Notes under the pieces: generated by a model
Seen by the model: only the letters and a program-made list of their open reading frames with translations
Database searches by the model: none
Told to the model about the DNA's origin: nothing
Made by a program: the position numbers and the translations under genes
NCBI RefSeq assembly: GCF_003568665.1
Contig: NZ_QXMH01000001.1
Span: forward strand, 1,798,001-1,862,000
Reading direction: 5' to 3'
DNA: 64,000 bases
From: Chitinophaga alhagiae
Lineage (GTDB): Bacteria > Bacteroidota > Bacteroidia > Chitinophagales > Chitinophagaceae
Part shown: positions 25,544 to 34,375 of the stretch, piece by piece
Position numbering within the stretch: position 1 is the stretch's first letter
Layout of the letters: the number at the start of each line of letters is the position of its first letter

Positions 25544-27670
25544 CTATTTGAACAGCTGGTACACAATAAGGCTGCAGATGTAAGCCAGGGCCGTCATATA
25601 CACAAACTGGATAACGGGGTACTTCCAGCTCTTGGTTTCCCTTTTTACAATGGCCAGCGTACTCATGCACTGCATGGCAAAGGCGTAAAAGATCATAAGG
25701 GAAAGGCCGGTGGCCAGATTATATACCGGCGTACCGTCTATGCGCGTGGCAGATTCCATTTTTTCGCGCAGGGTAGCGTCTGTTTCATCGGCCTCGCCCA
25801 CACTGTACAAGGTGGCCATAGTACCCACAAACACTTCGCGCGCGGCAAAAGAGGTGATGAGGGCAATGCCTATTTTCCAGTCAAAGCCCAGCGGCTCTAC
25901 TACCGGTTCAATAGCATGACCCAATATACCGGCGTAGGAAGCGCCGAGTTTTTCCGACTGGAACTGTTTGTCCAGCTCGGCCAGTTGTATGCTGTCTGTA
26001 GTTTGCGCCTGCAGCTGCTCGTATTTGGCGTGTACCGCTTCCATGGGGCGGGAGGGGCCGTAAGAGGCCAGGAACCAGAGTATGATGGAGATCACCATGA
26101 TCACCTTGCCCGCGTCTGTCACAAAGATCTTCGCTTTTTCTATCATGGTGGTGCCCACGTTTTTCCAGCGCGGCGCGCGGTAAACGGGCAGCTCCATAAT
26201 AAAGTAGCTTTTCTCCCTGATCTTTACGAACAGCTTCATTACTGCCGCCACCAGTACGGCCATGAAGAACCCCATCAGGTAGAGCCCCATCATCACCAGC
26301 CCCTGCAGGTTCAGGAAACCGAGCACATTCCTGTCTGGAATGACCAGGGCGATCATGATGGTGTAAATGGGCAGGCGGGCGGAGCAGCTCATGAGCGGAG
26401 TGATCATGATAGTGATCAGGCGCTCCTTCCTGTTCTCAATGTTACGCGCCGCCATAATGGCCGGTACGGCGCAGGCCACGCCGCTGATGAGGGGCATCAC
26501 AGATTTTCCGTTGAGCCCCACCTGGCGCATGAGCCGGTCTGTCAGAAAACTGATGCGCGCCATGTAGCCGGTGTCTTCCAGCACGGTAATGAGGCCGAAC
26601 AGTATCATGATCTGCGGAATGAACACGGCAATGCCGCCCAGGCCCGCAATGATGCCGTTAATGAAAATATCGCTGATCTTGTTATCAGGCAGTACTTCGG
26701 AGAGCCAGCCGCTGAAGGAGGCAAAGCCCCCGTCTATGAGGTCCATAGGGTAGGAGGCTATCCAGAAAATGCTCTGGAACAGCAGGAAGAGAACGGCCAG
26801 CAGAATGGCATACCCCCAAAAGCGGTGCAGCAGCACATTATCTATGCGCTCGGTTTGCAACTGTTTTTGCAGGGGGTCTGTTTCCACCACGGTGCCATGC
26901 ATGATCTGTTTAATGCGGGCATACCGCTGCATGATCTCGTCTCCCTGCACCTTGGTTTTGTTAAACGCGTGCTGTTGCAATACGCCGCGGATGGCGGCCT
27001 GTTTCTCTTTCCCCAGAAAGTTCAGCTCGTCATGGTTCACGGCTACGTGCAGGGCGGCATAATCGCTGCTGACGGGGAAAAGGCGGTTAACATCGTCTAC
27101 AACGGCGGGCGCCAGCGCATGGTTCTCGATAAAATCCCTGGCCGGCGCGCCAAATTTTTCCTGCGCAATCAGCTCTATGTTCTTTTTCAGTGCCGGAAGG
27201 CCCTTGTTCTTTCGGGGATTGATGGCCACCACTGGTACGCCCAGCTCCCGCTCCAGCCCGGCCAGATCTATTTCCACGCCTTTTTTCTTGGCCAGGTCCA
27301 TCATGGTAAGGCCAATGATCACGGGCATTTTCAGGTCTATGATCTGGGAGCAGAAAAGCAGGTTGCGTTTGAGGTTGGAGGCATCGGCAATGATCAGCAC
27401 CATGTCCGGCCGGTCTGCGCCGGTAGGGTTCAGGAGCACGTCATAGGTCACAAATTCGTCCGCACTTTTAGGATACAGGCTGTAGGTACCGGGCAGGTCA
27501 ATGATATTGGCTTCCAGTTGGGGGGATATACGGGCGCTACCGGTTTTTTTATCTACCGTTACACCCGGAAAGTTGCTGACTTTCTGATTCAAACCCGTGA
27601 GTGCATTAAAAAGAGAGCTTTTACCACTGTTCGGATTGCCTACCAGTGCTATATTAATTGGTACCTTCAT
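25544..27670 (-). CDS. feoB: Ferrous iron transport protein B
   Basis: A 708-residue inner-membrane protein. The N-terminal G domain has G1 GNPNSGKSS (11-19), the switch region VSNFPGVTVDKKTG, and G3 DLPGTYS. The G4 position reads LTMMD instead of the usual N-x-x-D, which is unusual for guanine recognition. The membrane part has two Gate motifs (CAVPAIMAAR and CSARLPIYTIMI), the core regions and about 10-11 helices. FeoB takes up Fe(II). No feoA is adjacent; a FeoA-domain gene is 28 kb away (55964). It is preceded by a terminator, so it is transcribed separately from the PspC gene. Confidence 0.96.
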   Translation of the reverse strand: MKVPINIALVGNPNSGKSSLFNALTGLNQKVSNFPGVTVDKKTGSARISPQLEANIIDLPGTYSLYPKSADEFVTYDVLLNPTGADRPDMVLIIADASNLKRNLLFCSQIIDLKMPVIIGLTMMDLAKKKGVEIDLAGLERELGVPVVAINPRKNKGLPALKKNIELIAQEKFGAPARDFIENHALAPAVVDDVNRLFPVSSDYAALHVAVNHDELNFLGKEKQAAIRGVLQQHAFNKTKVQGDEIMQRYARIKQIMHGTVVETDPLQKQLQTERIDNVLLHRFWGYAILLAVLFLLFQSIFWIASYPMDLIDGGFASFSGWLSEVLPDNKISDIFINGIIAGLGGIAVFIPQIMILFGLITVLEDTGYMARISFLTDRLMRQVGLNGKSVMPLISGVACAVPAIMAARNIENRKERLITIMITPLMSCSARLPIYTIMIALVIPDRNVLGFLNLQGLVMMGLYLMGFFMAVLVAAVMKLFVKIREKSYFIMELPVYRAPRWKNVGTTMIEKAKIFVTDAGKVIMVISIILWFLASYGPSRPMEAVHAKYEQLQAQTTDSIQLAELDKQFQSEKLGASYAGILGHAIEPVVEPLGFDWKIGIALITSFAAREVFVGTMATLYSVGEADETDATLREKMESATRIDGTPVYNLATGLSLMIFYAFAMQCMSTLAIVKRETKSWKYPVIQFVYMTALAYICSLIVYQLFK

Positions 27671-27762
27671 CCTTATCTGATCTCCTGAATTTTTGAATAT
27701 GCAAAACTAGCAATAATAAGGGTACCGGAATGATCGGATCGGGAAAATTAAGTTACAACACG

Positions 27763-27790
27763 AAAAAGACCGCGGTGGAGACCGCGGCCT
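27763..27790 (-). terminator. Terminator after PspC gene
   Basis: On the minus strand, CCGCGGT-ctcc-ACCGCGG followed by TCTTTTTC gives a strong GC-rich hairpin with a T-run, 35 nt after the PspC stop and before feoB. Confidence 0.85.
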
Positions 27791-27824
27791 GGTAATACAT
27801 TGAAACTAAACTTATTGTGACGAT

Positions 27825-29606
27825 TTATTGCGCTATGTTGCTAAAGGTGCTTTCAAAGAGGAAAGAAGCCAGGCGCACGGCGGTAGTGCTGCCGCTCTGC
27901 TTTTTCTCTTTCTCGGAGCTGTCTTCTACCGGGGTGGTAGACGGCTGCTCCGGGCCTTTGTAACGGTAATGCTGGTGCAGTGAGTCTTGCTCCGATCTGG
28001 CTTTCTGCTCTTCCTGCGGCACCTTTCTTTCCCAGCCGTCTTCATTCATTTTCACATCGATCTGGTCATTATTGTCCCACTCGTTATCCCTGTCATCCCA
28101 CCATTCGTTACGCCAGTTGCGCCTGAAGTGGAAGTGGTTCCGGGCCTCGCGGTCTACCACAATGCTCTTGCCAACGGGCACCAGCACGGTGATCTCGATG
28201 CGCTGGTTGCGGTAGAGGGAGTTACGGGGAATGGAGAACCCGGATGGAATGAGCAGCACGGAATCCCGTTGCTGGAGGTGGTATTCTATTTCGCGGGCCA
28301 GCATTTTAGCTTGCGCTACTGTTCTGCCGCGGGAGCTTTTTTCTATCCGCACGGCAAAGCTGTCTGTAGGGCTCCTCCTGACGTCCAGGCTGATATCGCC
28401 AATGATGGCCGTATCATCTACTACGCGCAGGTGACCGTCAAAAATGTTCAGGTCGTCCATTTCAAAGAGGTCTTCCGCCTTGCGGATCACCAGTTTGCCG
28501 GAAGTAGGCTGGGTGATCCGGAAGTCTTCATGCTCGGATATGCGGCCGGCACTGAAATCTCGGGTAACAGACACTGCCAGCCATACGCTGAAAATTACGC
28601 CCAGCAACCAGAGGAAGCCCAGGGTATACCCTGCGTATTTGTTGGTTTGGCGGATGCCCACCATTTTCCTGACCAGGAACATGATAAGCGCCAGGATGGG
28701 GATGCCGATCACCAGGGTGAGCGCGGGCCAGAACAGCATGCTTTGGGTACCGGCGTCAAAAACCAGGTCTTTGATCGGGAAAAGGGCCGCGGAAAAGATA
28801 GCGGCCACAATCAGGCCTACCACCGATATGAAAAGCAACACTACAGCAAGGAACACAAAAAAGCCTTTTGCAATGAATGCGATGGCATTGGCCAGTCCCC
28901 TGAAGAAGCTTTCTATCGCAGTTCCGGCGTCTTTACCGAACTGTTTCCCGCGGCCCTCTGAAAAATTTTTTACATCGTCTCCCATCCTTTCCATCCTGGA
29001 ACGAAAGGAATTCATCTCTTCCTGAACAGTGGCTTTAATATTGTTCAGGTCTACACGCTCCCCCCGCATTTCCAGCTTTTCAGCAGCGGTGGAGGCTTCG
29101 GGTGTAGCAAACCAGAGAATGAAGTAGAGCAGGATGCCGCCGCCCCACAGGCCAATGGCCATGATGGCGAAAAGAATGCGGAACACTACGGGGTCTACGT
29201 TAAAATATGCGCCCAGGCCGCTACATACGCCACCGAGTACTTTATTGTCTCCATCCCGGTAAAAACGTTTGCGCGGGCGGATGTACCTGGCGTAGCTTTC
29301 AGCGCCGGCAGACTCGGTTTTGCCGCTGTTGGTGTTCAGGGGCTCGTCTTCAAACTGCTCCGGCGTGCCCATGGAAGTTTTGATGGCCAGCACGTCTTCG
29401 TCCGTGATGCAATGCGCGCCTTTGCGGATCTTGTCCTGGAAAACTTCGGCAATACGGCTCTCTATATCTCCTACGATCTCTTCTGCTCCTTCCTCCTGCG
29501 AGAAATACCGCTTCAGGCTGTCAAGGTACTGCCGCAGTATCTCGTAGGCGCTGTCCTCGATGGGGATCAGGCGACTGGACAGGTTTATGTTAATAATCTT
29601 TTTCAT
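27825..29606 (-). CDS. PspC domain membrane protein, long Bacteroidota form
   Basis: A 593-residue protein. Residues 1-95 are a soluble N-terminal domain (IPIEDSAYEILRQYLDSLKR, with an EEIVGDIESRIAEVF helix), about 108-170 the PspC domain (YRDGDNKVLGGVCSGLGAYF), then several transmembrane helices (about 235-345). After these is an extracytoplasmic domain of about 150 residues and a charged, low-complexity tail. Known: PspC senses envelope stress with PspA in other bacteria. The PadR regulator gene lies 39 nt upstream and is probably in the same operon. Confidence 0.88.
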   Translation of the reverse strand: MKKIININLSSRLIPIEDSAYEILRQYLDSLKRYFSQEEGAEEIVGDIESRIAEVFQDKIRKGAHCITDEDVLAIKTSMGTPEQFEDEPLNTNSGKTESAGAESYARYIRPRKRFYRDGDNKVLGGVCSGLGAYFNVDPVVFRILFAIMAIGLWGGGILLYFILWFATPEASTAAEKLEMRGERVDLNNIKATVQEEMNSFRSRMERMGDDVKNFSEGRGKQFGKDAGTAIESFFRGLANAIAFIAKGFFVFLAVVLLFISVVGLIVAAIFSAALFPIKDLVFDAGTQSMLFWPALTLVIGIPILALIMFLVRKMVGIRQTNKYAGYTLGFLWLLGVIFSVWLAVSVTRDFSAGRISEHEDFRITQPTSGKLVIRKAEDLFEMDDLNIFDGHLRVVDDTAIIGDISLDVRRSPTDSFAVRIEKSSRGRTVAQAKMLAREIEYHLQQRDSVLLIPSGFSIPRNSLYRNQRIEITVLVPVGKSIVVDREARNHFHFRRNWRNEWWDDRDNEWDNNDQIDVKMNEDGWERKVPQEEQKARSEQDSLHQHYRYKGPEQPSTTPVEDSSEKEKKQSGSTTAVRLASFLFESTFSNIAQ

Positions 29607-29645
29607 CTTCTAATACTGATTTAGGTTTTAGGTAACCGGATGGCT

Positions 29646-29987
29646 TTATTGGATGGTATTGTTTTGCTGCGTGAGCTGGTGTACGGCGTTGGCCAGTTCA
29701 TTCCAGGTAGCTTCCAGGTCCAGGTAAAAGGCTTCTCCTTTTTCCGTCATGGAAAAATATTTGCGCGGGGGGCCAGAACTGCTTTCTACCCAGCGGTACG
29801 TGAGCAGCTCCGCGTTTTTAAGGCGTGTCAGCAGGGGATATAATGTCCCTTCCAGGATGTCCAGCTTTGCTTCTTTCATTTTTTCAATAATGTCTGAAGG
29901 GTAAGCCTCGCCTTGCTTGATGATAGAAAGGATGCAAAACTCCAGCACCCCCTTCCTCATCTGTGATTGCGTGTTATCTATGTTCAT
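29646..29987 (-). CDS. PadR family transcriptional regulator
   Basis: A 113-residue winged-helix protein with the PadR signature (MRKGVLEFCILSIIKQGEAY, PSDIIEKMK, ILEGTLYPLLTRLKNAELL and GPPRKYFSMTEKGE). The short C-terminal helix would mediate dimerisation. Known: PadR proteins repress nearby genes and are commonly cotranscribed with PspC-type membrane genes in this phylum. It likely autoregulates this operon. Confidence 0.92.
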   Translation of the reverse strand: MNIDNTQSQMRKGVLEFCILSIIKQGEAYPSDIIEKMKEAKLDILEGTLYPLLTRLKNAELLTYRWVESSSGPPRKYFSMTEKGEAFYLDLEATWNELANAVHQLTQQNNTIQ

Positions 29988-30363
29988 GGCAAGTGAGCTT
30001 TTAAAAAATCTTTTTGTAACGGCAGATGATCATTTTATCATCTTCACCACTCAAAGGTAGAGAAAATTTACTACTATGCAATACACAATACCAAACAATG
30101 CAAAATAACTTGCTTTGAATATTACTGCATATTTTAACTAATTGATTGATTGACATATTCTTGTGTGCTCTGGAGGGCTAAATGCCTGTTTTTTGAATTG
30201 TGATGAACGGTAACAGGGAGGGATGAGCACCAGAAACTGCTGTAACTGACAGGTTTATAATGCGATGTATAGCGATTTAACATTTTTTTGACGCACGGAA
30301 GTATGATTTTTTGATCCATGGGGTTACTTTTGCTTGAGAAAAAATTTGGATATTGTAGACCGG
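29988..30363. other. Divergent spacer between padR-like and small secreted protein genes
   Basis: 376 bp, AT-rich, without a coding frame of note. It should hold the PadR operator and promoters for both directions. The only box I can assign is TACTTTTG at 30325-30332 on the plus strand. Confidence 0.55.
30325..30332 (+). promoter_or_regulatory. Bacteroidetes -7 box (TACTTTTG)
   Basis: Exact TAnnTTTG match 31 nt before the ATG of the small secreted protein. TTTG-like triplets upstream are at poor spacing, so only the -7 box is supported. Confidence 0.45.
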
Positions 30364-30669
30364 ATGAAAAAGTTACTCAGTATATTCCTCATGAGCCTGA
30401 TGTGTATCCAGGTACTTCCTATAAAGGAAGTAGGGAAACTGCTGTTTAATAATCAGATCGTGGAAGAGCACGTTGACGGATCTTCATCATCTTCGAAAGG
30501 CGCAAAGCTTTCCAATGGTGATATCAACTGCCACCGTTACTCCGATTACGAAACAGAAATGAATCCGGACCTGTTCCTGACCAACTTCTCTTATGGCTAC
30601 CGGGAAGATATTCCGGCCAGTCCCATACAAGAAATACAGACCCCGCCTCCCAACAACCACCTTGGTTAA
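30364..30669 (+). CDS. Small secreted protein of unknown function
   Basis: A 101-residue protein with a signal peptide (MKKLLSIFLMSLMCIQVLPI), a short block EVGKLLFNNQIVEE, a Ser-rich stretch and an acidic, Tyr-rich C-terminus ending in Pro residues (TPPPNNHLG). ATG 30364 gives the clean signal sequence; an upstream TTG start at 30334 does not. It precedes the SulP/carbonic anhydrase pair by 210 nt, so an involvement there is only a guess. Confidence 0.6.
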   Translation: MKKLLSIFLMSLMCIQVLPIKEVGKLLFNNQIVEEHVDGSSSSSKGAKLSNGDINCHRYSDYETEMNPDLFLTNFSYGYREDIPASPIQEIQTPPPNNHLG

Positions 30670-30879
30670 TAACTGCTGCGCGGCTGCCCACGGTAGCTGA
30701 CGCGTTCCCGACTTTTTTTATTCTACATCAGCATTACGCACTGGTTTCTGCTATTGTAGCGGATTTGCGCCATGCGGCATTCCTGGCAGGATGCGGCGGG
30801 TTGCGCTGGTCCCGGCACTTTGGCAACATGCATCATGACTGCTGCATTTCCTGTCCGTAATCATAAACCATCGTTCATT

Positions 30880-32526
30880 ATGAACAAGCAAACTTCTATA
30901 TTTTCAAATATTAAGGGAGACCTGTCTTCCGGCCTTGTAGTGTTCCTGATTGCCGTACCGTTATGTTTGGGTATTGCACTGGCTTCAGGCGCGCCGCTGT
31001 TTTCCGGGATGATTGCCGGTATTGTGGGTGGCATTGTAATAGGCGCGTTAAGCGGCTCGCAGTTGAGCGTGAGCGGCCCCGCCGCCGGTTTGACGGCCAT
31101 TGTGCTGTCTGCCGTGATGTCTCTCGGCGCTTTTGAAACGTTCCTGCTGGCCGTAGTGCTGGCCGGCGCCATACAATTGGTGTTGGGGCTGGTAAGAGCC
31201 GGCTCTGTGGCCAACTACTTTCCGTCTAACGTTATTACGGGCATGCTCACGGCCATTGGCCTTATCATCATTCTCAAGCAAATACCGCACGCTTTCGGGT
31301 ACGATGCTGATGCGGAAGGTGATTTTGCGTTTATCCAAACAGACGGCGAGAACACTTTCTCCGCGCTGTTGAGCACGCTGAACCACATTCACCTGGGGGC
31401 AGTTATTATCACCATCATTTCCATCCTCATTCTGTTGTACTGGGCCAAGATCCCCAAGCTGAAGGTGGTTCCGGCGCCGCTGGTGGCCGTATTGGTGGGT
31501 GTGGGGCTTAACCAGCTTTTTGTAGCCATGGGTTCTCCGCTGGGGCTGGCGCAAAGCCACCTGGTAACCCTGCCGGTAGCAGATTCTTTCGGGGATTTTA
31601 TAGGCCAGTTCACCTTCCCTGACTTCAGCCAGCTGGCTAACGGCAACGTGTGGACGGTGGCCGCTACCATTGCCATTGTAGCATCTCTCGAAACACTGCT
31701 GAACCTGGAAGCAACAGACAAGCTGGACCCGCAGAAACGCTATTCGCCCCCGAACAAGGAGTTGAAGGCCCAGGGTATCGGTAACATGATCAGCGGCCTT
31801 ATTGGCGGTATTCCCATCACGTCGGTAATTGTACGCTCTTCTGCCAATATTAACGCGGGCGGCCGCACCAAGCTCGCCGCCATTACGCACGGCCTGCTGC
31901 TGCTGGTATGCGCTGCGCTGATACCCGGCGTGCTGAACATGATACCGCTGGCCACCCTCGCGGCCGTACTGCTGGTTACCGGTTACAAGCTCTGTAAACC
32001 CACGGTATTCAAACAAATGTTTGCCAAAGGCAAATACCAGTGGGTACCCTTTGTGGTAACGGTAGCCGTTATCGTTTTCACGGACCTGCTGATTGGCGTA
32101 GGCGTAGGCCTGGCTACCAGCGTGCTGTTCATTATGTGGGGGAACCTGAAAAGCCCCTACTTCTTCCACCGGGAAAAATACCGTACGGGAGACCTCATCA
32201 AACTGGAACTGTCTCAGGAGGTATCTTTTCTGAACAAGGCCAACATCCTGCTTACGCTTGACCGCCTCCCGGAAAACACGACCGTAGTGATCGATGCCGG
32301 TAAAACGGTTTATATAGATCAGGATGTACTGGACATTATCCGTGAATTTTCCCAGATCAAAGCGCCGCAAAAAAATATAAAAGTTGTGCTCAGAGGATTC
32401 AAAGAAGCATACAAGATCAATAATACGGAGCATGTCTTTCTGGAATCGCAGGAAAAAGAAAAACCGGTAAGCGTTGTCAGCAACGGCACGCACAAGGACC
32501 TGCTGAAGGAACTGACTGTGAATTAA
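30880..32526 (+). CDS. SulP family anion transporter with STAS domain
   Basis: A 548-residue inner-membrane protein, starting MNKQTSIFSNIKGDLSSGLV. About 11-12 transmembrane helices fill residues 20-410, including ALSGSQLSVSGPAAGLTAIV and GGIPITSVIVRSSANINAGG, motifs of the SulP fold. A STAS domain follows (about 430-520, DRLPENTTVVIDAGKTVYID). A carbonic anhydrase gene follows 24 nt downstream. Known: SulP-CA pairs in bacteria usually move bicarbonate with Na (BicA-like) or exchange anions, which fits CO2/HCO3 handling. The upstream in-frame extension to 30772 is rejected. Confidence 0.93.
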   Translation: MNKQTSIFSNIKGDLSSGLVVFLIAVPLCLGIALASGAPLFSGMIAGIVGGIVIGALSGSQLSVSGPAAGLTAIVLSAVMSLGAFETFLLAVVLAGAIQLVLGLVRAGSVANYFPSNVITGMLTAIGLIIILKQIPHAFGYDADAEGDFAFIQTDGENTFSALLSTLNHIHLGAVIITIISILILLYWAKIPKLKVVPAPLVAVLVGVGLNQLFVAMGSPLGLAQSHLVTLPVADSFGDFIGQFTFPDFSQLANGNVWTVAATIAIVASLETLLNLEATDKLDPQKRYSPPNKELKAQGIGNMISGLIGGIPITSVIVRSSANINAGGRTKLAAITHGLLLLVCAALIPGVLNMIPLATLAAVLLVTGYKLCKPTVFKQMFAKGKYQWVPFVVTVAVIVFTDLLIGVGVGLATSVLFIMWGNLKSPYFFHREKYRTGDLIKLELSQEVSFLNKANILLTLDRLPENTTVVIDAGKTVYIDQDVLDIIREFSQIKAPQKNIKVVLRGFKEAYKINNTEHVFLESQEKEKPVSVVSNGTHKDLLKELTVN

Positions 32527-32550
32527 ATCACCCACTAAACTGAAAGAAAC

Positions 32551-33225
32551 ATGAAAGCACATAACAAATATACCCAATCAAACCTTACTCCCGAAAGCGC
32601 CCTGGAGCTGCTGCGCGAAGGCAACGAACGATTTGTAGGCAACCTCCGGGCAGACCGCAATCTGCTGCAGCAGGTGAACGAGACCAGGACCGGCCAGTGG
32701 CCTTTTGCGGCCATTGTGAGCTGCATGGACTCCCGCACCTCCGCGGAACTTATTTTTGACCAGGGGTTGGGAGACATTTTCAGCATCCGCCTGGCCGGGG
32801 CCGTTATTTCAGACAACGTGCTGGGCAGCCTTGAATATGCCTGCAAGATAGCCGGCTCAAAGGCGATTGTGGTACTCAACCATACGCATTGCGGCGCCAT
32901 CAAGGGCGCTTGTGACCATGTGGAGATGGGCAACCTCACCGGTTTGCTGGGCAAAATAAGGCCCGCTATCTTCCAGGAAAAAAGCATCAAAGAAAACCGC
33001 ACCTCCTCCAACCAGGAGTTTCTGAAAGCGGTTACCTATATACACACCGAACGATCTGTACAAGCCATTATAGAACAAAGCATAATACTTGCTGAAATGA
33101 TTGAGAAGGGAGAGGTAGGCATTATTGGTGCCGTGTATGATGTAGAAACGGGCACCGTTACGTTCCTTGAGCATACCAGGCGGACCGGACAGCCGCTTGC
33201 GGAAGCAGAGGCAAAATCAGCGTAA
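32551..33225 (+). CDS. Beta-class carbonic anhydrase
   Basis: A 224-residue cytoplasmic zinc enzyme. The ligands and catalytic pair are seen in AIVSCMDSRTSAEL (Cys with Asp-Arg) and in VVLNHTHCGAIKGA (His and Cys). The region SIRLAGAVISDNVLGSLEYA is typical of the beta class. It interconverts CO2 and bicarbonate. Downstream of the SulP gene by 24 nt, it probably supplies or consumes the transported bicarbonate. A strong terminator follows. Confidence 0.95.
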   Translation: MKAHNKYTQSNLTPESALELLREGNERFVGNLRADRNLLQQVNETRTGQWPFAAIVSCMDSRTSAELIFDQGLGDIFSIRLAGAVISDNVLGSLEYACKIAGSKAIVVLNHTHCGAIKGACDHVEMGNLTGLLGKIRPAIFQEKSIKENRTSSNQEFLKAVTYIHTERSVQAIIEQSIILAEMIEKGEVGIIGAVYDVETGTVTFLEHTRRTGQPLAEAEAKSA

Positions 33226-33241
33226 GATGCCTGTATAAATC

Positions 33242-33277
33242 AAAAACCGGAAGAGCAGTCACTTCCGGTTTTTTTTA
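33242..33277. terminator. Terminator after carbonic anhydrase gene
   Basis: AAAACCGGAAG-AGCAGTCA-CTTCCGGTTTTTTTT: perfect 10-bp stem with T-run. It may also serve the convergent mannose-1-phosphate guanylyltransferase gene. Confidence 0.88.
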
Positions 33278-33280
33278 TGT

Positions 33281-34372
33281 TTACATGTATTTGTCTCCTT
33301 TGTGCCGCTTCACTTCTGCAACATATTCCTTGATCTGCTGCTCGTTCTCTTTTTTACAGATCAGCAGCACGTCCGTGGTGTCTACCACGATCATGTCATC
33401 TAACCCCTGCAGCAGCACCAGCTTGTCATTCGGTGCTTTCACCATGCATTTGGTAGCATCTATCACCATCACGTTCTTACCCTGCACGGCATTGCCAAGG
33501 TAGTCTTTCTCCAGGTTCTCGTAAGCACTGGCCCAGGTGCCCAGGTCGCTCCACCCGAAGTTGGCCGGTATTACATACACGTTATCCGCCTTTTCCATAA
33601 TACCGTAGTCTATGGAGATGTTGGTACACTGGGAGTAGATCTTTTCTATCACATCTTTTTCCTGCGGGGTGTTCAGCGCCGCTTTTTCCAGCACAAACAG
33701 CTCGTCCATTTCAGGCAGGTAAGTGTTGAACGCTTTCAGGATGCTCTGCGTGTTCCACACAAAAATGCCCGCGTTCCAGAGAAAGTCCCCGCTTTTGAGG
33801 AACGTTTTTGCCAGCTCTAGGTTGGGCTTTTCCGTAAAGGTCTTTACCTGGTACACATTGTCTGCCACCTGCTGGGTCTCGAACTGGATGTAACCATAGC
33901 CAGTATCAGGCCGGGTAGGCTTGATGCCCAGGGTAAGCAGCGCATTGTTTTTCTGTGCAAACAGCAGCGCGTTCAGGCAGGTGCTGGTAAACGCGGTGGC
34001 ATCCATGATAAGGTGGTCTGCCGGGGCGCATATCATGCTGGCCTTGGGATCTTTTTTGTGGATCTTGTGGGAAATATATGCCACACAGGGGGCCGTATTT
34101 TTACGGGACGGCTCGCTCACAATATTTTCCTGCGGGAGGTTAGGCAATTGTTTGGCCACTGTTCCGGCATACTGGTGGTGAGTTACCACGTAGATGTTCT
34201 TCTCCGGGATAAACTGTGTAAATCGTTCGTAAGTCCACTGCAACAGGGTCTTTCCTGTATTCAGAATGTCCAGGAACTGTTTCGGATAGTCCGTGCGGCT
34301 GTAGGGCCAGAAACGGCTACCGATACCTCCGGCCATGATGGCCACATAAAAATGATTGTTCAACGGTGTCAT
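33281..34372 (-). CDS. manC: Mannose-1-phosphate guanylyltransferase
   Basis: A 363-residue nucleotidyltransferase with the signature AGGIGSRFWPYSRTDYPKQF (14-33). It has IVSEPSRKNTAPCVAYISHK, ICAPADHLI, FTEKP and WNAGIFVW, and FGWSDLGTW in the second half. It makes GDP-mannose from GTP and mannose 1-phosphate. It ends before any isomerase domain, so it is the one-domain form. It lies 3 nt after kdsD, so both sugar-nucleotide genes share an operon for surface polysaccharide synthesis. Confidence 0.93.
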   Translation of the reverse strand: MTPLNNHFYVAIMAGGIGSRFWPYSRTDYPKQFLDILNTGKTLLQWTYERFTQFIPEKNIYVVTHHQYAGTVAKQLPNLPQENIVSEPSRKNTAPCVAYISHKIHKKDPKASMICAPADHLIMDATAFTSTCLNALLFAQKNNALLTLGIKPTRPDTGYGYIQFETQQVADNVYQVKTFTEKPNLELAKTFLKSGDFLWNAGIFVWNTQSILKAFNTYLPEMDELFVLEKAALNTPQEKDVIEKIYSQCTNISIDYGIMEKADNVYVIPANFGWSDLGTWASAYENLEKDYLGNAVQGKNVMVIDATKCMVKAPNDKLVLLQGLDDMIVVDTTDVLLICKKENEQQIKEYVAEVKRHKGDKYM

Positions 34373-34375
34373 CGC

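Noticed and set aside
25916..27688. 590-codon plus-strand frame opposite feoB
   Set aside because: It mirrors the feoB coding sequence with low-complexity His/Gln-rich product and no domain; antisense shadow.
31048..32577. 509-codon minus-strand frame opposite the SulP gene
   Set aside because: Shadow of a well-supported membrane transporter gene.
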